Origin: an uncultured Nitrosomonadales bacterium
GTDB taxonomy: Bacteria; Pseudomonadota; Gammaproteobacteria; Burkholderiales; Gallionellaceae
NCBI GenBank assembly: GCA_903878125.1
Contig: CAIRGS010000127.1
Coordinates: forward strand, 1 to 64,000
Reading direction: 5' to 3'
Length of the DNA stretch: 64,000 bases
The position numbers and the translations under genes were made by a program. Every line of letters begins with the position of its first letter. Position 1 is the first letter of the stretch. Positions 40,735 through 51,053 of this stretch are shown here, one piece after another. The notes under the pieces are model-generated. The model was given only the letters and a program-made list of their open reading frames with translations. It had not been told where the DNA came from and made no database searches.

Positions 40735-41877
40735 ATGAAAGCCGATTCCTCAATGCTTGGCGGGTTAACAACAAAAGAATTTTTACGCGATTACTGGCAA
40801 AAAAAACCCTTACTCATTCGCCAGGCATTCTCGCAATTCAATGGGTTGCTTGATCATTTGCAGTTATTCACCTTGGCTTGCACTGAAGATGTGCAGTCAC
40901 GCCTCGTAACCCAACGGCACGGTCAGTGGCAAGTGCAAGATGGTCCATTTAAAACGACAAAGTTCGATACCCTGGGAAAGAACAAGTGGACTGTGCTGGT
41001 GCAAGGAGTCAATCAGCACCTGCCAGCAGCAGCAGCGCTATTACAGAATTTTAGTTTCATACCGCATGCGCGTTTGGATGATCTGATGGTGAGTTATGCC
41101 CCCAAAGGGGCAGGCGTGGGTCCGCATTTCGATTCTTATGATGTGTTTCTTTTGCAAGGTTCGGGGCATCGTCGCTGGCAAATTTCTGCGCAGCAGGATC
41201 ATACTTTGGTAGAAGGCGCCCCATTGAGGATTCTGCAACGCTTCCAGGTGGAAGAGGAATGGGTGCTAGCACCAGGCGATATGCTCTACCTGCCGCCACA
41301 TTATGCACATAACGGCATCGCCGAGAGCGATTGCATGACCTATTCCATTGGTTTCCGCACCCCGACCTATCAGGAATTGGCAGAACAGTTTCTGGTGTAC
41401 TTGCAGGATCTGGTTTGTTTGGACGGCATGTATGCCGATCCGGATCTTAAAATTCAACGTCATCCATCAGAAATGAATACAGATATGCTTCGTCAAGTGG
41501 AGCAGATCATCCGGCAGATACAATGGACTAAGCGCGACATTGCCAATTTCATCGGTAGCTATCTTAGCGACCCTAAACCGCATATATTTTTTGATCCACC
41601 AACGAAACCACTTAGTCGTGCTCGCTTCAAACAGGCGATACTAAGCTGCGGCGTGGCGATGGCTCTGAAAACGCAGATGTTGTGTTATGACGGCGTGGTA
41701 TTCATTAACGGTGCGGCTCACACCGTCGGCAAATACGCTTATCGGGAGTTACGTTCTCTCGCTGATGCGCGCCAGCTCGATTCCACTGTAGGCCTGTCGA
41801 AGGAAGCATTTGAATTGATTTATCTGTGGTACACAGATGGCTATATTGTGCCTATTGCAAACAAGCAGTTGGCATGA
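40735..41877 (+). CDS. JmjC/cupin ribosomal oxygenase (YcfD/RoxA-like, uL16 hydroxylase family)
   Basis: YWQKKPLLIRQAF; GAGVGPHFDSYDVFLLQGSGHRRWQI; LYLPPHYAHNGIAE. Confidence 0.92.
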   Translation: MKADSSMLGGLTTKEFLRDYWQKKPLLIRQAFSQFNGLLDHLQLFTLACTEDVQSRLVTQRHGQWQVQDGPFKTTKFDTLGKNKWTVLVQGVNQHLPAAAALLQNFSFIPHARLDDLMVSYAPKGAGVGPHFDSYDVFLLQGSGHRRWQISAQQDHTLVEGAPLRILQRFQVEEEWVLAPGDMLYLPPHYAHNGIAESDCMTYSIGFRTPTYQELAEQFLVYLQDLVCLDGMYADPDLKIQRHPSEMNTDMLRQVEQIIRQIQWTKRDIANFIGSYLSDPKPHIFFDPPTKPLSRARFKQAILSCGVAMALKTQMLCYDGVVFINGAAHTVGKYAYRELRSLADARQLDSTVGLSKEAFELIYLWYTDGYIVPIANKQLA

Positions 41878-41924
41878 CACTTTGAGCGAGGAAGCTAAGA
41901 TTGCCATCACAAATGGAATTGAAA

Positions 41925-43061
41925 TTAAGCCGAATAAATCGCGCCGAGTATACAGGGGTGGCGTGCGCCAGTAACGGCGGTCAAATTGACGGCATCACTG
42001 TGTAAACGCTGCTGTGCCAGCCAGGCAAAAGCGATAGCTTCCAGCCAATCAACTTCCAAGCCTAGCGTGTCTGTCTCTTGAATGCGGCAATCTGGCAAGA
42101 AGATGCGCATGCTTTGCACTAACGCTTGATTATGTGCGCCACCACCACACAAATAAATCTCTTGCGCGCCCTCACAAAAACAATGGATTGCGTCTGAAAT
42201 AACGCGACTGCTGAATGCGAGTAGAGTGGCCTGTACATCGACAGGCGCTTCGTCACCACATAACTTGCTGCTCAGCCAGGCCAGGTTAAACAAATCACGC
42301 CCGCTACTTTTTGGCGGCACGGCATGCAAAAAAGGTTCATCCAGCAACTTTTGCAGTAGCGCTGGAATGATCTGTCCACTAGCAGCCCACGCACCATCCT
42401 TGTCATAAAGCTCCCCACACTGTAGAGCAATCCATGCATCCATCAACATGTTGCCTGGGCCACAATCAAAGCCTGTAGTATGACTCTTGGGTGGGAGGTT
42501 AGTAAGGTTACTGATCCCGCCGATATTGACAATCACACGATGAATGCTTGGGTGGCGCAATAACCTGTCGTGAAAAGCAGGAACGAGCGGGGCGCCCTGT
42601 CCCCCTGCGGCAATGTCGCGGCTGCGGAAATCACTAACTACAGTAATGCCGCTCAATTCGGCCAGCAAGGCCGCATTGCCCAGCTGCAGAGTATAACCTT
42701 GGCTCGGGCGATGGCGTATGGTCTGTCCGTGGCAGCCAATAGCGCGCACTTGATCAAGCGTGATCTTTGCTGCTCGCAGTAAGACTGCCGTTGCTGCCGC
42801 ATACAAGGTCGCCAATTCATTACTGATTAACTGCATCTGATGTAGCTCGTCATTTGCAGGTTGGTGCAGAACTAGTAGCGCATCCTTGAGCTTTCTTCCA
42901 TATGCCTGAAAGAAGGTAGCGAGCAACTTTGGGGAGTTGGTGGAGAAATCAACCAAGACAACATCAATGCCGTCCAGGCTGGTGCCAGACATGATGCCTA
43001 TATATAGTTCAGAATGGTTCTGAACTATTTGAATCTGCTTAGCGCGATTTTGTTCAGTCAA
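41925..43061 (-). CDS. anmK: anhydro-N-acetylmuramic acid kinase
   Basis: YIGIMSGTSLDGIDVVLVDF; TTGFDCGPGNMLMDAW. Confidence 0.96.
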   Translation of the reverse strand: MTEQNRAKQIQIVQNHSELYIGIMSGTSLDGIDVVLVDFSTNSPKLLATFFQAYGRKLKDALLVLHQPANDELHQMQLISNELATLYAAATAVLLRAAKITLDQVRAIGCHGQTIRHRPSQGYTLQLGNAALLAELSGITVVSDFRSRDIAAGGQGAPLVPAFHDRLLRHPSIHRVIVNIGGISNLTNLPPKSHTTGFDCGPGNMLMDAWIALQCGELYDKDGAWAASGQIIPALLQKLLDEPFLHAVPPKSSGRDLFNLAWLSSKLCGDEAPVDVQATLLAFSSRVISDAIHCFCEGAQEIYLCGGGAHNQALVQSMRIFLPDCRIQETDTLGLEVDWLEAIAFAWLAQQRLHSDAVNLTAVTGARHPCILGAIYSA

Positions 43062-44382
43062 GTTTGGCCAAGTTAGTGTCGTGCAACAAGCCCAAGCGTG
43101 CGGTCAAGCTGCGGGTAGCTTCTTGGAAGGCAAGCTTCTGCATATTATCCATGGGGGCGGCATTCGGCAATGCAACACGCAAGGGGTCGCGATGTTGAGC
43201 ATTGACCATGAACTCATAATGCAAGTGCGGCCCTGTGGCCAAACCAGTCATACCGACAAAGCCAATAATATCCCCCTGCCCCACGCGCTGACCACGGCGC
43301 AAGCCGCTAGCAAAACGCGATAGATGTCCATATACGGTAGTGTGGTGACTCTGATGCGTCACCATTACAACATTACCATAACCGCCTTGTTTGCCAACAA
43401 AGGATACAGTCCCATCGGCAGTTACCTTAACCTTAGTGCCTAGCGCTGCGGCATAGTCCACGCCTTTATGCGCACGCCAAGTGTTCAGCACCGGGTGAAA
43501 ACGTGACAGACTAAAACCGGAACTAACGCGTGAAAATTCAAGTGGTGAGCGCAAAAATGCCTTCCGCATACTCTTACCATCTGGCGAGTAATAATCACCA
43601 TGGCTGTTGTCAGCTTTAAAGTACACCACGCGATAGCTCACGCCTTGACTGATAAACTCGGCAGCCCGAATACGTCCGGCACGAACCGGTTCGCCGTTGT
43701 TATAATTCATTTCGTAAACCACGCTGAATTTGTCTCCTTTGCGCAGATCACGATGGAAGTCGATATCGCCACCAAAAATTTCAGCCAATTGGTTGACCAA
43801 TTGGTTGGCGGTCGATTCCGGCAGGCCAGTTGCATCGATAGCAGCAAACAGAGTACTGCTAATCTCGCCAGAACGCATGAGTAGACGTTGTTCAAGCAAG
43901 GGGGGCCGTATGCTGGTCTTGAAGCCGCTGATCCCTTTCTCGATAACAATCTGGCTACCTTTGTTATCAAGGTAACGCAACGCTAGAAGACTACCGTCCG
44001 CATTGGTTTCAGCTTGCACGAATTTACCTACAGCAAGAAGTTGGCGGACGGATGCTGCGGCTTGATTGCGACGCAGATATTCACTTGCAGAGGAATCTTC
44101 TACTTGCATACGGCGCAGGAGCTCAGTTACTGTATCTCCACGTTGCACGAGTTCATTGCGCCAGAATGTGGCGGCCTTTGAATTGGAGGCACTAGTAATA
44201 GTTGGAGTGTCATGGGGCAGGACGATTTCTTCCGCGACCATTGCCAGGGGGGTATAGGCATTGTCAGACTGCGGTACAATTCCAAATGCAGTGACCACGC
44301 CAAGCAAGGGTAGGCTGGATAAAGCAACGAGCCAACGCAGCTTTAATTTTTTTTCTTGTGTGAGGTTATTTGGACTTAACAT
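43054..44382 (-). CDS. M23-family peptidoglycan endopeptidase (MepM-like)
   Basis: HKGVDYAAALGTKVKVTADGTVSFVGKQGGYGNVV; HTTVYGHLS; GPHLHYEF. Confidence 0.95.
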   Translation of the reverse strand: MLSPNNLTQEKKLKLRWLVALSSLPLLGVVTAFGIVPQSDNAYTPLAMVAEEIVLPHDTPTITSASNSKAATFWRNELVQRGDTVTELLRRMQVEDSSASEYLRRNQAAASVRQLLAVGKFVQAETNADGSLLALRYLDNKGSQIVIEKGISGFKTSIRPPLLEQRLLMRSGEISSTLFAAIDATGLPESTANQLVNQLAEIFGGDIDFHRDLRKGDKFSVVYEMNYNNGEPVRAGRIRAAEFISQGVSYRVVYFKADNSHGDYYSPDGKSMRKAFLRSPLEFSRVSSGFSLSRFHPVLNTWRAHKGVDYAAALGTKVKVTADGTVSFVGKQGGYGNVVMVTHQSHHTTVYGHLSRFASGLRRGQRVGQGDIIGFVGMTGLATGPHLHYEFMVNAQHRDPLRVALPNAAPMDNMQKLAFQEATRSLTARLGLLHDTNLAKLD

Positions 44383-44569
44383 TTACGTCTCCTAGCTACC
44401 GCGTTCTCATAAATGTCATGAGAACTATTTTTCGAATTATCTGCAACTTTACCAGAGATCAGCCATCCCTCAAAATCCATCGGCCAAATACCGACCAATG
44501 GTTAATTTACAAGTACAGACGGTTAAAATATTTTATGCATCTAAACCATTTTCAGTTTAACCAATTTTT

Positions 44570-44938
44570 TTATTTAATTTTGAACAAACTTTCATAATTA
44601 AGTATGCTCTCCGGTTCCAATGTGCTGCTATGTACCAGCACTACTTTATGGCGTGACAGCGCCCCTTGCTTTAGCTCGACATTGCGCAGTGGAACGTTAA
44701 AGCTGCCAGCAATGAAGCGAAGCAGCACTTCATTGGCACGTCCCTCAATAGGTGGAGCTGCTAGGCGAATCTTCAGTGCATCACCATGCAAGCCAATCAC
44801 CTCAGTGCGTTTAGCACCGGGCTGAACATGCAGCGCCAGCGTAATGACATCCCCTTCGCGGCGATACCACACGTTCAAAACAGACTTAAGACTAAACTTT
44901 CCAACCAACGCAGTGGCACGATAAGGATGAGTTGGCAC
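44570..44938 (-). CDS. DUF167 family protein (YggU)
   Basis: ALHVQPGAKRTEVIGLHGDALKIRLAAPPIEGRANEVLLRF; start uncertain. Confidence 0.9.
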   Translation of the reverse strand: MPTHPYRATALVGKFSLKSVLNVWYRREGDVITLALHVQPGAKRTEVIGLHGDALKIRLAAPPIEGRANEVLLRFIAGSFNVPLRNVELKQGALSRHKVVLVHSSTLEPESILNYESLFKIK

Positions 44939-45438
44939 ACGATAAGTAGCAGTAGCAAGGTGAAATCTATATTGCCAAAGGGCGGGATACGCCGTTGCAG
45001 GGGCAGAAGGAAGGGCTGTGTCACTGCGGCCATCAAACTTGCCATCGGTGAATGCGGGTTAAACCACGATAATAGTGCCTGAATAAACAGCGCCAACATA
45101 AGCAAATATAGGCTGATCTTGAGAAGCTTGACCGCTGTCCACATAAGCAGTCCGAGCACGGGGAAATCAATAGGCAAACCTTGTAACCAGAGCGTGGCGG
45201 CGAGATAAATCGCCTCCACCACGAAAGCAAGCAGCAAGGTTGCGATATCGAAACCCCAGGCAGAAGGAATAAACCGGCGCGCTCGCAGTACCAGAAAATT
45301 GGTAAGCGTCATAATGAATACACCTGATGGGTTGCGCATCGGCGCGCGTAGCCATTGTAAATGGAAGCGCAGTAGCAATATGACAGCGAACGACTGCAAC
45401 AAAGTATCAAACAAAAATTGTAGTGCTTCACTCAGCAT
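44875..45438 (-). CDS. YggT family membrane protein
   Basis: Hydrophobic, WFNPHSPMASLMAAVTQPFLLPLQRRIPPFGNIDFTLLLLLI; adjacent proC. Confidence 0.92.
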   Translation of the reverse strand: MLSEALQFLFDTLLQSFAVILLLRFHLQWLRAPMRNPSGVFIMTLTNFLVLRARRFIPSAWGFDIATLLLAFVVEAIYLAATLWLQGLPIDFPVLGLLMWTAVKLLKISLYLLMLALFIQALLSWFNPHSPMASLMAAVTQPFLLPLQRRIPPFGNIDFTLLLLLIVCQLILIVPLRWLESLVLSLF

Positions 45439-46247
45439 GGCACACCCCCCAGTTCGTCTCCCATTTCCTTGGCGCGCTTGGCTGCAGAATGCACCGCCGT
45501 AACAATATGTTGCTTGACCGCATTGGCTTCCATACTGAGCAGAGCACGCTCGGTAGTGCCATTTTTGGAAGTAACGCGTGCGCGCAGCACGCTCACATCA
45601 TCATTACTCGCATCGGCAAGTTTAACTGCACCGTTGAAAGTATTGATTGCCAAATGGCGAGCCGTTTCTGCATCGAAGCCAAGTTCGCTGGCCGCCTGTT
45701 GTAGCGCCTCGATAAAATAAAACACATAGGCAGGGCCACTGCCAGATACCGCAGTAACCGCATCCATCATTGCTTCGTCTTGGAGCCATATCGTGCTGCC
45801 CACCGCAGCGAGTATGGTTTGCGCTGTGTCGCACTGCACCTTGCTTACTGCAGGCAGCGCATATAATCCAGCAATTCCACTCTGGATTAAGGCGGGCGTA
45901 TTGGGCATGGCGCGCACAATGTTTTGCGAACCCAGCCAATGCGCCAGATCAGCGGCGCGAATACCGGCAGCTATCGAGATAAACAATTGCCCCGTCAACA
46001 ATGGAGCCAGGCTAATTGCGACCCCATGCAACTGCTGCGGCTTGACCGCTAATACAATTACATCACTGCCCGCCACCCCCACTTCCAGCTCGGCTACCGC
46101 TTGCACCCCAAATTCATCTTGTAACTTGGCATGTTGGCTGACATTGACTTCCACTACGCTTATCTGCGCGGCAACAAAGTTCTGCTTAAGCAAGCCGCCA
46201 ATGAGTGCGGTCGCCATGTTGCCACCCCCGATAAAACAAACTTTCAT
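45432..46247 (-). CDS. proC: pyrroline-5-carboxylate reductase
   Basis: MKVCFIGGGNMATALIGGLL; TAVSGSGPAYVFYFIEAL. Confidence 0.97.
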   Translation of the reverse strand: MKVCFIGGGNMATALIGGLLKQNFVAAQISVVEVNVSQHAKLQDEFGVQAVAELEVGVAGSDVIVLAVKPQQLHGVAISLAPLLTGQLFISIAAGIRAADLAHWLGSQNIVRAMPNTPALIQSGIAGLYALPAVSKVQCDTAQTILAAVGSTIWLQDEAMMDAVTAVSGSGPAYVFYFIEALQQAASELGFDAETARHLAINTFNGAVKLADASNDDVSVLRARVTSKNGTTERALLSMEANAVKQHIVTAVHSAAKRAKEMGDELGGVPC

Positions 46248-46942
46248 TGATTTCCTCCGTAATTTCTTTCACCAAAGATTGCCGTCCCGACGCGCACGAT
46301 AGTCGCTCCTTCCAGTATTGCCGCACTGAAATCATGCGTCATTCCCATCGATAAAGTATCCAGTGCCAACCCTTGCGTATTGATCTGCCGCATAAGCTCA
46401 TGCAATTTAAAAAATGGTATGCGTTGGGCCTCTAATCCTTCAGCAGGCGCAGGAATGGCCATCAGCCCGCGTAACTTAAGTTGCGGCAGACTCGCCACAG
46501 CCTGTGCCAACTCCACCAATCCGCCAGGCGCTACGCCGCTCTTGCTGTCTTCTCCGCTCACATTAACCTGTATACATACATTCAGTGGCGGCAAACTGGC
46601 TGGCCGCTGTGCTGACAGACGCTCAGCGATTTTCAGCCTGTCAACGCTGTGTATCCATGCGAAATGCGTTGCAATGGCCCGTGTTTTATTACTCTGTACC
46701 GGCCCGATGAAATGCCACTGTATCGACAAGTCATGTAGCAGCTTAATTTTATCCAGTGCTTCCTGGATGTAACTTTCGCCAAAAGCGCGTTGCCCGGCCT
46801 GGTATGCTTCGCAGATTGCAACAGCAGATACACCCTTACTCACCGCCAGCAGCTCAATACTATCCTTGCTCCGATGAGCCATGCACATAGCCGATGCAAT
46901 AGCATCATTGACAGCTTGCAAGTGGGAAGTGATCGCGGTCAT
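46244..46942 (-). CDS. YggS/PLPBP family pyridoxal phosphate-binding protein
   Basis: IELLAVSKGVSA; WHFIGPVQSNKTRAI; SMGMTHDFSAAI. Confidence 0.96.
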   Translation of the reverse strand: MTAITSHLQAVNDAIASAMCMAHRSKDSIELLAVSKGVSAVAICEAYQAGQRAFGESYIQEALDKIKLLHDLSIQWHFIGPVQSNKTRAIATHFAWIHSVDRLKIAERLSAQRPASLPPLNVCIQVNVSGEDSKSGVAPGGLVELAQAVASLPQLKLRGLMAIPAPAEGLEAQRIPFFKLHELMRQINTQGLALDTLSMGMTHDFSAAILEGATIVRVGTAIFGERNYGGNQ

Positions 46943-47104
46943 AATTAACCGATCGTCAAACCGAATGCTTCATTAAATTGTGATGATTGCACAGTATCTT
47001 GCCTGATAAGCATCAATGTGAAGATGCGGTAGAGGTGCCATTATCCGTGCCCCTAACTTATTTTCATGCGATAGTTCAGTGCTGCGAATTTACTAGGATT
47101 ATAT

Positions 47105-48148
47105 ATGGACATTACCGAACTGCTCGCTTTTGGTGTCAAAAATAAAGCTTCCGATTTGCACCTATCTGCTGGGTTACCGCCGATGATTCGTGTGCATGGT
47201 GACATACGCAAAATCAACCTGCCGGTAATGCTGCACGCGGAAGTGCATGAAATGATGTACGACATCATGAACGACGAGCAGCGCAAAATTTATGAAGAAC
47301 ACAAAGAAATCGATTTCTCTTTTGAAATCCCGGGACTCGCACGTTTCCGCGTAAATGCCTTTATCCAACATCGTGGTGCAGGTGCAGTGATGCGTACCAT
47401 TCCATCTAAAATATTGACCTTGGCAGACCTCAGGGCACCCAAAATTTTTGAGTCTATTGCCGATTATCCGCGCGGCCTGGTGTTAGTGACTGGCCCAACC
47501 GGCTCGGGCAAGTCCACCACGTTGGCAGCGATGGTTAATCATCGCAACGAACATGAAATGGGGCACATCCTGACCGTGGAGGATCCCATTGAATTTGTGC
47601 ACGAAAGTAAAAAATGTTTAGTCAACCAACGTGAAGTCGGCGCGCATACACTTTCATTTCAAAATGCTTTACGTAGCGCATTGCGCGAAGATCCAGACAT
47701 TATCTTGGTAGGTGAAATGCGTGACTTGGAAACCATACGCCTTGCCATGTCTGCGGCTGAAACCGGTCATTTGGTGTTCGGAACATTACATACCAGCTCT
47801 GCGGCTAAGACTATCGACCGAATCATTGACGTTTTCCCCGCTGACGAAAAAGAAATGGTGCGCGCCATGCTGTCAGAATCACTACGTGCAGTCATTTCAC
47901 AAACCTTGCTTAAAACCAAAGACGGTACCGGACGTGTGGCAGCCCATGAAATTATGATTTGCACTCCTGCCATCCGCAATCTGATCCGCGAAGCCAAGGT
48001 GCCACAGATGTATTCCTCCATCCAGACCGGCAGCGCTCTTGGAATGCAGACACTAGATCAATGCTTGCAAGATCTGGTCAAGCGCAATGTTGTATCATTG
48101 GCGGAAGCGCGTACCCAAGCATCTAACAAGGATACGTTCGTCGGTTAA
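47105..48148 (+). CDS. pilT: type IV pilus retraction ATPase PilT
   Basis: MDITELLAFGVKNKASDLHLSAGLPP; GPTGSGKSTTLAAM; ALREDPDIILVGEMRDLETI. Confidence 0.97.
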   Translation: MDITELLAFGVKNKASDLHLSAGLPPMIRVHGDIRKINLPVMLHAEVHEMMYDIMNDEQRKIYEEHKEIDFSFEIPGLARFRVNAFIQHRGAGAVMRTIPSKILTLADLRAPKIFESIADYPRGLVLVTGPTGSGKSTTLAAMVNHRNEHEMGHILTVEDPIEFVHESKKCLVNQREVGAHTLSFQNALRSALREDPDIILVGEMRDLETIRLAMSAAETGHLVFGTLHTSSAAKTIDRIIDVFPADEKEMVRAMLSESLRAVISQTLLKTKDGTGRVAAHEIMICTPAIRNLIREAKVPQMYSSIQTGSALGMQTLDQCLQDLVKRNVVSLAEARTQASNKDTFVG

Positions 48149-48172
48149 TCAGCGGGTTACCTGGAGTTCATC

Positions 48173-49309
48173 ATGGAAAGAGATCAGGCTACAGAGCTAA
48201 TGCATAATCTGTTGCGGGGGGTAATTGCCCAGAAGGCATCTGACCTGTTTATCACAGCTGGATTCCCGCCCGCATTCAAGGTAGACGGCATGATGACCCC
48301 CGTTTCACAGCAGGTACTTACACCGCAACACAGTATGGCTTTAGCGCGCAGCATCATGAACGACCGCCAGGCCGCCGAATTCGAAGCTTCACACGAGTGT
48401 AACTTTGCCATTAGTCCAGCCGGCATTGGCCGCTTCCGCGTTAATGTGTTTATGCAACAGCAGCGTGTAGGCATGGTGTTGCGCACCATCACCACAAAGA
48501 TCCCCGATCTTACTCAAATGGGGATGCCAGAGATACTCAAGGATGTGACAATGACCAAACGCGGACTGGTCATTTTGGTTGGTGCCACTGGCTGCGGTAA
48601 ATCCACAACATTGGCGGCCATGATTGGCTACCGTAACCAGAATACTCATGGCCACATCATCACCATAGAAGATCCGGTTGAGTTTGTGCATGAGCACATC
48701 CACTGCCTCATCACTCACCGTGAGGTTGGAGTAGACACAGATTCTTGGCAAGTCGCATTGAAAAACACATTGCGCCAGGCACCGGATGTCATTTTCATCG
48801 GTGAGATCCGCGACCGCGAAACCATGGAATATGCTGTGGCATTTGCCGAGACCGGCCATCTGTGCATGGCCACTCTACACGCCAACAGTGCGAATCAAGC
48901 GCTGGATCGCATCATCAACTTCTTCCCGGAAGATCGCCGCGAGCAATTGCTGATGGATTTGTCTCTCAATATCAAGGCATTTATTTCTCAGCGCCTAATC
49001 CCGCGGGTGGATGGGACAGGCCGCTGTGTGGCCATGGAAATCATGCTTAACTCACCGCTCATCTCTGACTTGATCTTCAAGGGCGAGGTGCTTGCAATCA
49101 AGGGAGTGATGTCAAAATCGCGCGAGATTGGTATGCAGACCTTCGACCAAGCGCTGTTCGATCTGCACGAAGCCAACCTGATCAGCTATGAAGAAGCGCT
49201 AAAGAATGCCGACTCGGTCAACGATCTGCGCCTACGATTAAAGTTGGAAAGTCAAAGCTCCAAGGAGCTCGACATAATGGCGGGGCTGGATCACTTGCAG
49301 ATGACTTGA
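48173..49309 (+). CDS. pilU: type IV pilus retraction ATPase PilU
   Basis: KASDLFITAGFPPAFKVDG; GATGCGKSTTLAAMI; directly follows pilT. Confidence 0.96.
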   Translation: MERDQATELMHNLLRGVIAQKASDLFITAGFPPAFKVDGMMTPVSQQVLTPQHSMALARSIMNDRQAAEFEASHECNFAISPAGIGRFRVNVFMQQQRVGMVLRTITTKIPDLTQMGMPEILKDVTMTKRGLVILVGATGCGKSTTLAAMIGYRNQNTHGHIITIEDPVEFVHEHIHCLITHREVGVDTDSWQVALKNTLRQAPDVIFIGEIRDRETMEYAVAFAETGHLCMATLHANSANQALDRIINFFPEDRREQLLMDLSLNIKAFISQRLIPRVDGTGRCVAMEIMLNSPLISDLIFKGEVLAIKGVMSKSREIGMQTFDQALFDLHEANLISYEEALKNADSVNDLRLRLKLESQSSKELDIMAGLDHLQMT

Positions 49310-49529
49310 CCTGCCTGGATTCGTAGAGACTCCAACTCATCAAAATTGCGAAGGTGTAATCCACGCGAACGTCTTTGCCGTCAACAGCTACAAAGTCGAA
49401 ATCAATCACTGCGAGTATGAACACACGAACGAGGGGCTATTGCTCCTGAAATTTCATTTTTACTTACGATTGAAACATTACCGGCGACTTATGCACTAAC
49501 AATGATGGTGCGTAGCGCACCTTGGCAAA

Positions 49530-50237
49530 TCACTCCAAAACTTCGCGCTCAATTTCTTCCACGGTGACATGGCGCACATCCTTGCCCTTGACCATATAAA
49601 TCACATATTCAGACATGTTCTTGGCGTGATCACCGATGCGTTCAATGGCCTTGGCGACGAACAAAATTTCCAGCGCAGTGGAGATGGTGCGCGGGTCTTC
49701 CATCATAAAGGTGATAAGGTAGCGCATGATAGTGCGGAATTCCTCATCAACCAACTCATCCTGACGCACAACTTGAGCAGCATAGGCAAGATCAAGACGA
49801 GCAAAGGCATCCAGCGATTTGCGTAGCATGTCCAGAGCCATTTCAGCGGCATGTTTGATCTCCGTATAACGTGGCAGAATGAGACTTTTCCTCTGCGACA
49901 GCAATTTGCCCATGCGCGCTATTTTTTCCGCCTCATCGCCGATACGTTCGAGATCAGTAATAGTCTTGATTACCGTCATCACCATACGCAAGTCACCAGC
50001 GGCAGGCTGGCGGCGAGCAATAATCTGGTTACAGCATTCGTCTATTTCCACCTCCATCGCGTTAACGCGATGATCGTCATTAATAATCCGGTTCATCAGC
50101 GGCACATCGCCACTAACTAGCGCCTCAACAGAGAGCCGAATTTGACTCTCCACCAGCCCACCCATTTGTAATACTCGTGCGCGCACCGCCTCCAGCTCGG
50201 CATCAAATTGCTTAGAGGTATGTTCAGTGGAGACCAT
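49530..50237 (-). CDS. phoU: phosphate signalling complex protein PhoU
   Basis: HTSKQFDAELEAVRARVLQMGGLVESQI; duplicated helical PhoU domain. Confidence 0.96.
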   Translation of the reverse strand: MVSTEHTSKQFDAELEAVRARVLQMGGLVESQIRLSVEALVSGDVPLMNRIINDDHRVNAMEVEIDECCNQIIARRQPAAGDLRMVMTVIKTITDLERIGDEAEKIARMGKLLSQRKSLILPRYTEIKHAAEMALDMLRKSLDAFARLDLAYAAQVVRQDELVDEEFRTIMRYLITFMMEDPRTISTALEILFVAKAIERIGDHAKNMSEYVIYMVKGKDVRHVTVEEIEREVLE

Positions 50238-50304
50238 GATCAAATCCTTTTAGGGATAAAAGTTGGGAGATACTACTCGCGTACTGTGACAATTTTGTTA
50301 CATA

Positions 50305-50964
50305 CTAAACAGTAAAGGTCTGCACCCCGCTTGCAGTTCCCAGCAACAGTACGTCCGCCCCCCGCCGTGCAAACAGGCCATTGGTGACCACACCAGTAAT
50401 ATTATTCAACGTAGTTTCCAGCTCCACCGGATTAAGTATTTTCAGTCCAGATACATCAAGAATAAGGTTGCCGTTGTCAGTTACAAAACCCTCTCGCAAT
50501 TTGGGCTGACCACCCAGCAGCACCATCTGGCGTGCCACATAGCTGCTAGCTATGGGGATCACCTCCAGCGGCAATGGGAAGCTCCCAAGAACATCCACAA
50601 GCTTGCTGGAATCGCATAAACAAATAAATTTTTTGCTCGCGGCGGCCACTATTTTTTCGCGCGTCAATGCGCCGCCACCACCCTTAATCATATGCAAATG
50701 ACACGTAATCTCGTCTGCCCCATCCACATACACAGATAGGCTACCCACATCATTCAGCGCAACCACCTGAATGCCATGTGCTTTTAAGCGCTGAGCTGAA
50801 GCCTCAGAGCTAGCCACCGCACCGCAAATTTTTTTCTTGATCTTTCCCAACTCGTCTATAAAGAAATTGGCCGTCGAGCCTGTGCCCACTCCCACGATGC
50901 AATTCGCCGGAACATACGCTATTGCGGCTTGTGCCACCGCCAGCTTTAACTCATCTTGCGTCAT
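50305..50964 (-). CDS. rpiA: ribose-5-phosphate isomerase A
   Basis: [37 protein letters not shown]. Confidence 0.97.
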   Translation of the reverse strand: MTQDELKLAVAQAAIAYVPANCIVGVGTGSTANFFIDELGKIKKKICGAVASSEASAQRLKAHGIQVVALNDVGSLSVYVDGADEITCHLHMIKGGGGALTREKIVAAASKKFICLCDSSKLVDVLGSFPLPLEVIPIASSYVARQMVLLGGQPKLREGFVTDNGNLILDVSGLKILNPVELETTLNNITGVVTNGLFARRGADVLLLGTASGVQTFTV

Positions 50965-51053
50965 CGTTACGCTGCCTCAATTTAACAGATATTGTTTCTC
51001 GTTCCGGATTATTGCAGGAATTAGCAATTTTAGAAACAACAGGCATCTTCATA

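Noticed and set aside
43600-43884. Antisense ORFs over the M23 peptidase gene
   Set aside because: Contained within a confident CDS on the other strand; many similar shadows across the window.
49218-49424. 68-aa minus-strand ORF after pilU
   Set aside because: Overlaps pilU antisense; no support.
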